A stretch of 64,000 nt of DNA from NCBI GenBank assembly GCA_016714045.1, contig JADJNY010000005.1, positions 1 to 64,000 on the forward strand, written 5' to 3'. Under the pieces are notes generated by a model. The model had not been told where the DNA came from, did no database searches, and saw only the letters and a list, made by a program, of their open reading frames with translations. Below are positions 52,022-59,908 of this stretch, piece by piece. Numbering within the stretch: position 1 is the stretch's first letter; each line of letters begins with the position of its first letter. Source of the DNA: Planctomycetota bacterium (GTDB lineage: Bacteria > Planctomycetota > UBA1135 > GCA-002686595). The position numbers and the translations under genes are program-made.

Positions 52022-52775
52022 GGGGCGCCTCCCGACGCGGAGCGGCGTCGCGCGCGCTGCGGGCCGGCCGCAGTGTCTTCTTCGGGAGCGGGCGCGGCGT
52101 CTCCGGCTCGGCCTCGTCTTCGTCGAGCTCGTCCTCCGCGTCGTCGTCGGGGAGGCGCGCGAGGAGCTCGTCGACCTCAGGCTGGTTCGTGCGCGGGGGC
52201 GACTTCATGCCGACCTTCAGCGCGGCGTTCACGGCGCGCGAGAGGATGCTCTCGCTGTCGCCGAGCGCGCGCTCGACCGACGAGAACACGAGCTGCATGA
52301 CCGCGTCCGCGATGTCGAGCGACGTCAGGATCGAACGCAGCGTCATCACGCGCGGGTCCTTGTCGCCGTAGCGGCCCTTCACGTAGGTGAGCGTCGTCTG
52401 CGATGCGACGCGCAGCTTCCCGAAGACGACCTGCTCGCGGCGGCGGAACACGGTCGCGACGATCGAGAGCGTGTTCCCGACCGGCGCGTGGAGGTGGCAG
52501 CGGCGGTGGCTGTCGAAGTCCGAGCGGATGGCGCCCCACTCGGAGAGCTCGTTCAACGCGGTGCTGGTGGCGCCCTGCGAGAGCGAGAGCGAAGCGCTGA
52601 CCTCGCGCGAGGAGAGCGGCTGCCCCGCGAGCACGAGCAGCCCCCAGATGCGGCCGTGGACGCGCTTGAACCCGAACGTCTTGAAGAAGAGCTCGAAGGT
52701 CGGGAGCTGCTCCGCGAGCTTCGCATCGAGCCCGGTGAACTCGGGCACCGGAACGGGGGCGGTCTTCGGGACCAT
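52014..52775 (-). CDS. GbsR/MarR-type transcriptional regulator
   Basis: 253 residues. Residues 25-110 contain a winged helix like GbsR: KRVHGRIWGLLVLAGQPL, SSREVSASLSLSQGATSTAL and NELSEWGAIR. Helices follow, then an acidic and Arg/Pro-rich tail (190-253) that may be disordered. As the first gene of the fabF-oleD operon it is the likely local regulator, perhaps sensing an acyl product. ATG 52775; the upstream gap holds an AT-rich direct repeat that could be its operator. Confidence 0.87.
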   Translation of the reverse strand: MVPKTAPVPVPEFTGLDAKLAEQLPTFELFFKTFGFKRVHGRIWGLLVLAGQPLSSREVSASLSLSQGATSTALNELSEWGAIRSDFDSHRRCHLHAPVGNTLSIVATVFRRREQVVFGKLRVASQTTLTYVKGRYGDKDPRVMTLRSILTSLDIADAVMQLVFSSVERALGDSESILSRAVNAALKVGMKSPPRTNQPEVDELLARLPDDDAEDELDEDEAEPETPRPLPKKTLRPARSARDAAPRREAPRG

Positions 52776-53104
52776 CGCAGGGAACGCGGCGGGAGGAGCA
52801 GGCAGGAGGGAGGGGGAGCGGAGTCGCCGCGGGGCGCGGACTGGACCCCCGGGACGGCGCGCGTCAGGGAGTTCAGTTTTTTCAGATATCCGCCGGGCGC
52901 TCTTCATGGCATCCGCGCGGCGCCCTGTCCAACGCGGGGTGGGAAAAACGCGCTCGGAGCGCGCGGGAGCGCGCGTCAGCACGCCCGAATCCGTTCCGAT
53001 CGACCGCTCGGCGCTGGGAGGGGGAGCTGGCTGCGCCGCACCTCGAGCCCGTCCCCGACCTACGCGCCCTTGCGGGATCGGACCCCCTCCCCGAGGCTCT
53101 AGGC
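52776..53104. promoter_or_regulatory. 329-base divergent intergenic region
   Basis: Must hold promoters for the regulator-led operon (minus) and the cupredoxin gene (plus). The only AT-rich part is 52869-52890, with the direct repeat TTCAG (52872-52876 and 52881-52885) around a T run and a GATATC site at 52885-52890. This is a candidate promoter/operator. Nothing else was recognised. Confidence 0.35.
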
Positions 53105-53968
53105 ATGCACCTCCGTACCCGCACCTTCTATTGCTGGCTCTGTGCCGTCCTCCTCTTCGCCCTCGCGACCCAGGCGCGGGCCGGCATCGTCGACGTGAAC
53201 ATCCAGGGCTTCGGCTTCAACGGCCAGCACCTGACGATCTCGCTCGGCGACACGGTCCGCTGGCGCCAGTTCGACGCGACGACGCACACGGTGACGGAGG
53301 GCACGGACCTCGTGCTCAACGGGAACGAAGCGTTCCACCACAGCTTCCCCTCCGTGCAGACGAACCCCGCGACGTTCAGCGTCACGTTCGACGCGGCGTT
53401 CCTCGCGGCGAACCCGCGGCCGGGCCACCGCTACGACTACTTCTGCGTGCCGCACGCCACCTTCATGCGCGGCTCGATCACGATCGACACCGGCCCCGGC
53501 ACGCCCTTCTGCTTCTGCGCGGCGCCGCAGTGCCCCGGGATCAACGCGGACGCGGGCGCCGGCTGCGCGAACGCGGCGCAGGTGTTCAACGGCGCGCGCA
53601 TGATGGGGTCAGGTACCGCTGCGATCGCCGCGGACGACCTCGTGCTCACGATCGACCGTCTCCCTGCGAACGGCTCCGTGCTGCTCTTCCGCTCGACCGC
53701 GGCGGACGGCGCGAACCCCGCGCTGTTCCAGGACGGCCTGCTCTGCCTCCAGTCGCCGTACGTCCGCACGCGCGTCGCCGTCGCGAACGCCTCAGGCGTC
53801 GCCCAGTTCGGCCCCGGCCTCGTGCAGCCGACGCAGCCGACCTTCCGGCCGATCCTCGCCGGCCAGACCTGGCACTTCCAAGCCTGGTACCCCGAAGCCC
53901 CGGGCCTGGGGAACTGCGGCACGGGCTCGAACGTCTCGAACGGCTACACGGTCGCCTTCACGCCCTGA
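53105..53968 (+). CDS. secreted cupredoxin-like protein with Cys-containing C-terminal region
   Basis: 287 residues with signal peptide (WLCAVLLFALATQARA). Residues 27-130 are a plastocyanin-like domain: DTVRWRQFDATTHTVTEG gives the first His ligand and YFCVPHATFMRG the Cys, His and Met ligands of a type 1 copper site. Residues 135-287 (CPGINADAGAGC, GLLCLQSPYV, HFQAWYPEAPG, NVSNGYTVAFTP) are related to the C-terminal regions of other secreted proteins here. Probably periplasmic or surface electron carrier. It lies between the fab/ole operon and oleA. Confidence 0.87.
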   Translation: MHLRTRTFYCWLCAVLLFALATQARAGIVDVNIQGFGFNGQHLTISLGDTVRWRQFDATTHTVTEGTDLVLNGNEAFHHSFPSVQTNPATFSVTFDAAFLAANPRPGHRYDYFCVPHATFMRGSITIDTGPGTPFCFCAAPQCPGINADAGAGCANAAQVFNGARMMGSGTAAIAADDLVLTIDRLPANGSVLLFRSTAADGANPALFQDGLLCLQSPYVRTRVAVANASGVAQFGPGLVQPTQPTFRPILAGQTWHFQAWYPEAPGLGNCGTGSNVSNGYTVAFTP

Positions 53969-53990
53969 CCCGTCTCCTCTCCGAAGTCGA

Positions 53991-54038
53991 ACTCCGGGCT
54001 CGCTCGGGCCGGTCCTCCGGCCCGAGCGAGCCCGGAGT
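53991..54038. terminator. 22-bp perfect hairpin between convergent genes
   Basis: Exact inverted repeat of 22 bases (53991-54012 and 54017-54038) with loop TCCT, between the 3' ends of the cupredoxin gene and oleA. Likely a bidirectional terminator, although no T tract follows on either strand. Confidence 0.55.
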
Positions 54039-54131
54039 CTGAGATGCGGAGCACCCACATGGGTTCCGTTGCGTCCCTTTCCCCTGGATCGTCCCACCTG
54101 GCAGAGCCGCTCCCGACCGACCCGCCCCAGC

Positions 54132-55169
54132 TCACGCAACGACGCCGAGCATGAGGCAATTGAGCCCGCTGCCGATCCCAAGCAACGCCACCCGCTCCCC
54201 CGCACGCACCACTCCGCGCTCCACCGCGAGCGAGTACGACAACGGCAACGACACCGACCCGATGTTGCCCAGCTCCTCGACCGTCGGGAAATCCCGCCCG
54301 CGATCGAGCCCGAGCGTCTCGAACAACAACCGCCGGTGCGCGACGCCGACCTGGTGCGTGACGACGCGCTCGATCGACTCCGCGCTCCACCCGACCTCCG
54401 CGAGAAAGCGCGGCCACGTCCGCGCCGCGAGCGCGTTCCCCGCGACAAGCAACGCCTCCGAGTCCGTCTCCATCAACGGACCGCCGCCGCCCGCGCGCAC
54501 GTCGCCCTGACACAACACGTGCGCCGCGCTGTCCGCGAGCGCGACGCCGCCGACGAGCCGCGCGCTCTTCGTCGCGATGCTCGCGTGCGCGAGCACCATC
54601 GCCGCGCCGCCCGCGCCGATCGTCAGCGACGCGTGCGCGCGTTTCAGCTCCGCGCGCCCTGCCGTCGGATCCGTCGTGAGCCAGCGCACGGTCTCCTCGA
54701 CGAGCGCGCCGCCGTCCTCGCCCGACACGACGAGCGCCGCGTCGATCTCGCGCCGCTCGATCTGGCTCGCGGCGACGACGAGCGCGTTCGCGAACCCGAG
54801 GCAGGCGTTCGAGAGATCGAACGCCGCGCACGTCGGCGGCAGTTCGAGCGCGTGGTGCACGACGCTCGCCGTCGCGGGCTCGAGGAAGTCGCGGCACACG
54901 GCCGCGTGGACGAGCAAGCCGATCCGCTCGCGCGCGACGCCGCTCCGCTCGAGCGCCAGCGCGCCCGCGCGCGCCGCGATCGCCGACGGCCGCGTGCCCG
55001 GCGCGAAGAAACGCCGCTCGCGGATGCCGCTCATGAGCTCGATGCGCCCCGTCGAAAGGCGCAGGCGGTCGTAGAGCGGCGCCAGGCGGCGCTCGAGCTC
55101 CTCCGACGTCACGACGCGGTCGGGGAGGACGTGGGCGAAGGCTTCGAGGGCGACGTCGGCGTAGCGCAT
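54132..55169 (-). CDS. oleA: OleA-like acyl-CoA condensing thiolase
   Basis: 345-residue KAS III-fold enzyme. The N-terminus RYADVALEAFAHVLPDRVVT is typical of OleA. Catalytic residues: Cys123 (SNACLGF), His272 (VTHQVG), Asn302 (GNIGSV), and Glu97 in FLEPATAS at the place of the OleA glutamate that enables non-decarboxylative head-to-head condensation. It joins two fatty acyl chains to a 2-alkyl-3-oxoacid for OleD, OleC and OleB, encoded about 9 kb away on the same strand. A TATCCT element at 55206-55201 may be its -10. Confidence 0.9.
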   Translation of the reverse strand: MRYADVALEAFAHVLPDRVVTSEELERRLAPLYDRLRLSTGRIELMSGIRERRFFAPGTRPSAIAARAGALALERSGVARERIGLLVHAAVCRDFLEPATASVVHHALELPPTCAAFDLSNACLGFANALVVAASQIERREIDAALVVSGEDGGALVEETVRWLTTDPTAGRAELKRAHASLTIGAGGAAMVLAHASIATKSARLVGGVALADSAAHVLCQGDVRAGGGGPLMETDSEALLVAGNALAARTWPRFLAEVGWSAESIERVVTHQVGVAHRRLLFETLGLDRGRDFPTVEELGNIGSVSLPLSYSLAVERGVVRAGERVALLGIGSGLNCLMLGVVA

Positions 55170-55278
55170 GCGCGCGGCCGTCGAGGCCGCAAGGCGCACC
55201 AGGATACGGGCTTCCGACGCGCCTTCCACGCGCCCGGACGAACTCGCGCGCACGGATGTGCCCCGCCGAGAGGCCGTC

Positions 55279-55307
55279 TTGGCGGAATCGCGGCCCTCGG
55301 TCATGCT
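55279..55307 (+). promoter_or_regulatory. candidate promoter of dinB
   Basis: TTGGCG (55279-55284), 17-base spacer, CATGCT (55302-55307), 15 bases before the ATG. No LexA-type palindrome was recognised. Confidence 0.3.
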
Positions 55308-55322
55308 GGGAGCCCCCATCCC

Positions 55323-56588
55323 ATGAACTCGAAAACTCCCACGATCCTGCACGTGGACATGGATTCGTTCTATGCATCCATCGAAATCCGCGACGATCCG
55401 TCCCTCGCCGGGCGGCCCGTGTGCGTGGGGGGACCCTCGGACCAGCGCGGCGTGATCGCGGCCGCGTCGTACAAGGCGCGCGAGTACGGCGTGCGCTCCG
55501 CGATGCCGACGGCCGAGGCGCGGCGTCTGTGCCCCGACCTCGTGCTGCTCCCGCCCGACTTCGACCGCTACACGGCCGTGTCGCGCGAGATCATGACGAT
55601 CTTCCGGCAGTACACGCCGCTCGTGGAGCCGCTCTCGCTCGACGAGGCCTTCCTCGACGTCGCGGGCTCCGAGCGCCTCTTCGGCGACGCGTCCGCGATC
55701 GGCCGCCAGATCAAGAGGGAGATCCTGCGGCGCACGGGCCTCGTCGCCTCCGTCGGCGTCGCACCCTCCAAGTTCCTCGCGAAGCTCGCGAGCGACCTCA
55801 GCAAACCCGACGGCTTCAAGGAGATCCAGGCGCACGAGGTGCGCGAACTGCTCGACCCGCTCTCCGTCTCGAAGATCTACGGGGTCGGACCGCGCACGGC
55901 GCTCCGCCTGGAAGCGCTCGGCGTGCGGACGATCGGCGACCTCGCGCGGCGCGACAAGGCCGAGGTCGCGCGCGAGTTCGGCGCGACGGGCGTGTGGATC
56001 CACGACCTCGCGCACGGGATCGACACGCGTCGCGTGATCCCGCGCCGCGAGGAAAAATCGCACGGGATGGAGCGCACGTTCCCGACGGACGTCTCCGACC
56101 GCGAGGAGCTGCGCCTCTCGCTGCTCTCCTTCTGCGAGGAGGTCGCGTTCGGTCTGCGCGACAAGGGACTGCGCGGCCGCACGGTGACGCTGAAGGCGCG
56201 CTACGGCGACTTCACGACGGTGACGCGCACGAAGACGCTCGACCACGCGACGAACCTCGGGCCGCGCATCTACAGCGTCGCGCGCGAGCTGTTCGAGAAG
56301 CTCCCGCCCGGTCCGCTGCGCCTGCTCGGCGTGCAGCTCTCGGGGCTCTCCGACGTGCGCGTGCCCGTGCAGGAGTCGCTCTTCGGCGACGGCGGCCCCG
56401 GGACGAACGCTCCGGGGGGATCGAGCTACGACGCGCGGCTCAAGCTCGAGCGCGCGACGGAGTCGGTCGACAAGTTGCGCCGCAAGTTCGGCGATCGCGC
56501 GGTCGTCCCGGCGAGCCTGCTCGGGCGCGAGAACCTCGCGGGCCGCGACGGGACGGACGGCCGGGTCGAGCTCGACGGCGGCGAGTGA
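55323..56588 (+). CDS. dinB: DNA polymerase IV (Y-family translesion polymerase)
   Basis: 421-residue error-prone polymerase. ATG 55323. Catalytic blocks are HVDMDSFYASIE and EPLSLDEAFLDVAG; the helix-hairpin-helix SKIYGVGPRTALRLEALGV and little-finger domain follow. The C-terminal 60 residues (LKLERATESVDKLRRKFGDR and a Gly/Asp-rich tail) exceed E. coli Pol IV by about 70 residues. A clamp-binding QESLFGD motif is visible around residue 350. Divergent from oleA across 153 bases. Confidence 0.96.
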   Translation: MNSKTPTILHVDMDSFYASIEIRDDPSLAGRPVCVGGPSDQRGVIAAASYKAREYGVRSAMPTAEARRLCPDLVLLPPDFDRYTAVSREIMTIFRQYTPLVEPLSLDEAFLDVAGSERLFGDASAIGRQIKREILRRTGLVASVGVAPSKFLAKLASDLSKPDGFKEIQAHEVRELLDPLSVSKIYGVGPRTALRLEALGVRTIGDLARRDKAEVAREFGATGVWIHDLAHGIDTRRVIPRREEKSHGMERTFPTDVSDREELRLSLLSFCEEVAFGLRDKGLRGRTVTLKARYGDFTTVTRTKTLDHATNLGPRIYSVARELFEKLPPGPLRLLGVQLSGLSDVRVPVQESLFGDGGPGTNAPGGSSYDARLKLERATESVDKLRRKFGDRAVVPASLLGRENLAGRDGTDGRVELDGGE

Positions 56589-56753
56589 CCGGCGTCGGCC
56601 GGGCCGGCTCGCTCGCGCGCCGCGCGCGTGGGGGCGGCGCCCGGCGCGGCGCGGATCCGGTGTGATCGGAGGACCCGCGACTCCCGTGGACGCTTGATCG
56701 CGGCTTGTCGCGGACCTCATCCGGACGCGGCGTTCGGCTGGCAGCCTCGGTCG

Positions 56754-57974
56754 ATGCTCACGGGTCGATCTCTCGGGCTCCCGATCTTGCTCCTCTGCGC
56801 CGCGTGCGGGCCTGAGCCCGAGCGCAGCGCGCCCAGTGAGGCCGAGCGCAGCGCGTCCAGGGAAACGATGGAGCGGAGCCCGCAGCGCGGGATCGCCCTG
56901 CTCGGCTTCGCGCGCGTCGCGGGCACGGAGCGCGACCGATCCGGTCGCTCGGAGCTGCTCGAGGATGGGACCCCGAACGACCTGTTCGGCAGCTTCGGCT
57001 CCGGCCTCGAATGGACGGGCGTGGGCGAGCGCTACCTCGCCGTGTGCGATCGCGGGCCGGCCGACGGCGCGACGTCGTTCGCGTGCCGCTGGCACGAGCT
57101 CGACGTCCGCGTTCGCCCCGGGGCCACCGAGCCCGTGCAGGTGGAGCTCGTGAGCACGACGCTGCTCGTCGACGAGGACGGCCGCGGCTTCACCGGCCTC
57201 GCGAGCGCGCTCGTTCCGACGGAGACGCGCGCGGAGCGGCTCGATCCGGAGGCGATCCGGATCGATACCGCGGGTCACGTGTGGATCGCCGACGAGTACT
57301 CGATGCAGCTCTTCGAGTTCTCGCGCGCGGGCCGGCTGCTTCGCCGCCACGCGCCGCCGGCCGCGTTCCCGGTGGCGCGTCCATCCGGGGATCGCAAACG
57401 TGAGCTCGCGGACAGCGCCTCCGGACGCACGCCGAACCGCGGCTTCGAAGGGCTCGCGCGGGTCGAGCCGATTGGTGCCTTCTATGCGCTCGCTCAGGGA
57501 GCGCTGCTCCAGGACGGTGGAGAGCGCGGTACCCATGCGCGCTGCCTCGAGTTCGATCCCGTCACGGGCCGGACCGCTCAGTATGCCGTCCAACTGGAGC
57601 GACCCACGGACAGCTGGAACGATCTGCTCGCGTTCGGCGAGGGGCGCTTCCTCGCGCTCGTCCGCGACGCGGAGAAAGGCGCGAAGCGCACGCGCAGGAG
57701 CCTCGTGCAGCTCGGTCTCGCCGGTGCGACCGAGGTCTCGGCCGTCGAGCGATTGCGGGACGGATCGGACGTCGTGCCGATGAGCTCCTTCACGTTCCTC
57801 GACCTGCTCGAACCCGAGTGGGGGCTCGTCGCGGCGGGGCTGCCGGACAAGGTCGAGGCGCTCGCACTGGGGCCGGACCTGTCCGACGGCCGGAGGCTCC
57901 TCCTCGTCGCGACGGACAACGACGTCGACGCCGACGAGGCGACGTGGGTGATCGCGTTCGCGCTGCGGCGTTGA
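56754..57974 (+). CDS. lipoprotein of the esterase-like/phytase family
   Basis: 406 residues. Signal peptide with lipobox LLLCAAC (Cys18). The remainder looks like the esterase-like-activity-of-phytase fold: FGSFGSGLEWTGVGERYLAV, DRGPADG, HVWIADEYSMQLFEFSRAGR, GRTPNRGFEGLARVEPIG and DNDVDADEATWVIAF. These proteins are predicted propellers hydrolysing phosphate or other esters outside the cell; the substrate is unknown. ATG 56754 is chosen for the signal peptide. The 165-base gap before it shows no clear promoter. Confidence 0.8.
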   Translation: MLTGRSLGLPILLLCAACGPEPERSAPSEAERSASRETMERSPQRGIALLGFARVAGTERDRSGRSELLEDGTPNDLFGSFGSGLEWTGVGERYLAVCDRGPADGATSFACRWHELDVRVRPGATEPVQVELVSTTLLVDEDGRGFTGLASALVPTETRAERLDPEAIRIDTAGHVWIADEYSMQLFEFSRAGRLLRRHAPPAAFPVARPSGDRKRELADSASGRTPNRGFEGLARVEPIGAFYALAQGALLQDGGERGTHARCLEFDPVTGRTAQYAVQLERPTDSWNDLLAFGEGRFLALVRDAEKGAKRTRRSLVQLGLAGATEVSAVERLRDGSDVVPMSSFTFLDLLEPEWGLVAAGLPDKVEALALGPDLSDGRRLLLVATDNDVDADEATWVIAFALRR

Positions 57975-58076
57975 CGAGTGCACGGGCGCCGCGGCTTCGC
58001 CCGCTCTTCACGCGCCGCTCGCTCGGCATCAACGCGCGCCGCGGAGGATTCGGTCGATTCGAAAGGAAGCTCCACG

Positions 58077-59660
58077 ATGCTCCGTCACGCCACGCTCTTC
58101 CTCGCGCCGCTCGCGCTCGCTGCCGCCGCGAACGCTCAGCAGATGACCCTCTTCGGGCGCACCTACCTCGTCCAGCGCTTCGACTACACGGCGGAGATCC
58201 GCTTCCAGCACCCCGATCCGAACCTGCCGGGCGTGCAAGTCGGCCTGAACGAGGTCGAAGGGGCTGCGTGGCTCGGCGTGGGCCGCTTCCTCCTCGCTTC
58301 GAGCGAGATGCGCGACGTCGGGTCGTACGAGAACATGGTGCTCGAGGCGACGCTCGACGTCGATCCCGCCGGCGTCGTGACGGGGCTTTCCTACGTGCGC
58401 ACGATGCTCGTCAACGACGCGGTTCCGCCGCCGACGGGCCTGGGCGATCCGTTCGACTTGAATCCACGCGGGATCGCGGTGAACCCGACCGCGTTCGGTC
58501 CCGGAGCCGGGGGCAACGCCGTCGTCGGAGATCGCACGGCGCTCCTCGCGCGCGGCCTCGACGTCGCGTCGGGCACCCTCACGGGCACGAACCTGGCGGT
58601 CAACCCGCCGAACAACGACCTGGAGGACCTGCTCTGGGTGCCCGACGTCACGGGGACCGACGGCACGCTCTGGACGATCGACCAGAGCGCGAGCATGCGA
58701 GTCGAGGTCTTCACGAGCGCCGGCGCGGCGAGCTTCGGGTTTCCCGTGGGGCGAACACGCGATCCGCTGCTCACGGGCGAGCCGAAAGGGCTCAGCTGGC
58801 TCGGCGACGGCGGCACACTGCCGCCCGCGCTTCGCGGCCAAGGCGGGGTCGTGCTCGTCGCGCTCGACGACACCGGGCCGGCGCTCGAAGCGTATCGGCG
58901 CGACGGAGCGTTCCTCGGGCTCGTGAGCCTCGTCGATCCCGCGCTGGACCCGGGCACGGGCGGGGCGCTGCAGACCGAGTCGCTGTGCTTCGACGCCGCG
59001 ACGGGCCGGCTTTTCCTCTGGCAGCAGGGGACGTCCGGCCTCGACAACTTCGTGTACGTGCTCTCGCCCGACTGCAACGGGAACGGCACCGCCGACTCCG
59101 CGGACCTGCTGGCCGGCACGAGCGTGGACGTCGACCTCGATGGCGCTCCGGACGAATGCCAGGCCTACCTCGGCGGCGCGTTTTGCGCCGGCGACGGGCT
59201 CGATCCCGCCGTGACCACGCCGTGTCCCTGCGGAAACGCGGGCGCCGCGGGCCGCGGATGCGCGAACTCCGTCGTCGCCGCCGGTGGACGGCTCGCCGTC
59301 TCGGGTTCGACCGCCGTCGATCCGGGCACGGGGACCGACACGCTCGTCCTCCAGGGCTCCGGCATGCCCGCGACCGTCGCTTGCATCTACCTGCAAGGCG
59401 ACCTCACGACCGACACCGTCTTCGGGGACGGCGTGCGGTGCGCGAGCGGCACACTCCTGCGCTTGCGCACGAAGATCAACGCAGGCGGAGCGAGTTCGTT
59501 CCCCGATACGACGGACACGTTGTCGCTGTCTCAGCGCGGCGGCGTCGTTCCGCAGAGCGGGGTCACGCGCTACTACCAGACGTACTACCGCAACTCCGCC
59601 GCGGCGTTCTGCCCGCCGGAGACGTTCAACGTGACGAACGGCTTCCGCATCCTCTGGTGA
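58077..59660 (+). CDS. secreted propeller-like protein with C-terminal Cys-rich module
   Basis: 527 residues. ATG 58077 has AAGGA upstream and gives signal peptide LFLAPLALAAAANAQ. Residues 30-330 have esterase-like/propeller features (EVEGAAWLGVGRFLLASSEM, SLCFDAATGRLFLWQQG). A calcium-type dockerin-like loop DCNGNGTADSADLLAGTSVD follows near 340. The last 160 residues are the shared module (CAGDGLDPAVTTPCPCGN, GSGMPATVACIYLQGD, GGASSFPD, LSQRGGV, FCPPETFNVTNG). Its module is close to that of the next gene even at DNA level. Confidence 0.88.
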   Translation: MLRHATLFLAPLALAAAANAQQMTLFGRTYLVQRFDYTAEIRFQHPDPNLPGVQVGLNEVEGAAWLGVGRFLLASSEMRDVGSYENMVLEATLDVDPAGVVTGLSYVRTMLVNDAVPPPTGLGDPFDLNPRGIAVNPTAFGPGAGGNAVVGDRTALLARGLDVASGTLTGTNLAVNPPNNDLEDLLWVPDVTGTDGTLWTIDQSASMRVEVFTSAGAASFGFPVGRTRDPLLTGEPKGLSWLGDGGTLPPALRGQGGVVLVALDDTGPALEAYRRDGAFLGLVSLVDPALDPGTGGALQTESLCFDAATGRLFLWQQGTSGLDNFVYVLSPDCNGNGTADSADLLAGTSVDVDLDGAPDECQAYLGGAFCAGDGLDPAVTTPCPCGNAGAAGRGCANSVVAAGGRLAVSGSTAVDPGTGTDTLVLQGSGMPATVACIYLQGDLTTDTVFGDGVRCASGTLLRLRTKINAGGASSFPDTTDTLSLSQRGGVVPQSGVTRYYQTYYRNSAAAFCPPETFNVTNGFRILW

Positions 59661-59701
59661 TCTCGAACTCGCGCCCGTCGCCTGGACGGACGCGTTGGGG
59701 G

Positions 59702-59760
59702 GGACGGCGTGCGTCGCCGTCCGATGTGGCGAGGACCATCGGGTCCTCGCCCTTTCGTTC
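59702..59760 (+). terminator. double hairpin terminator
   Basis: Two hairpins in series: GGACGGCG/CGCCGTCC (59702-59722) and GGCGAGGACC/GGTCCTCGCC with loop ATCG (59728-59751), then CTTTCGTTC. It lies about 40 bases after the 58077 gene. Confidence 0.6.
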
Positions 59761-59908
59761 CCGGCCCCGTCGAACGCGACGGCGCGCGCTCCATCGACGC
59801 TTGATTCGGCGTTCATCGTTCGACGGTGCGCAGCGGGGATCGTGGGCTCGAGGAGGGCGCGCCCTGCGCCCGCCGCAACATCGAAGAGAATCACGAGAGG
59901 ACTCCACC

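Noticed and set aside
54132..57983. A 1283-codon minus-strand frame ending as oleA
   Set aside because: Only the last 345 codons match OleA. The upstream part is antisense to dinB and the phytase-like gene.
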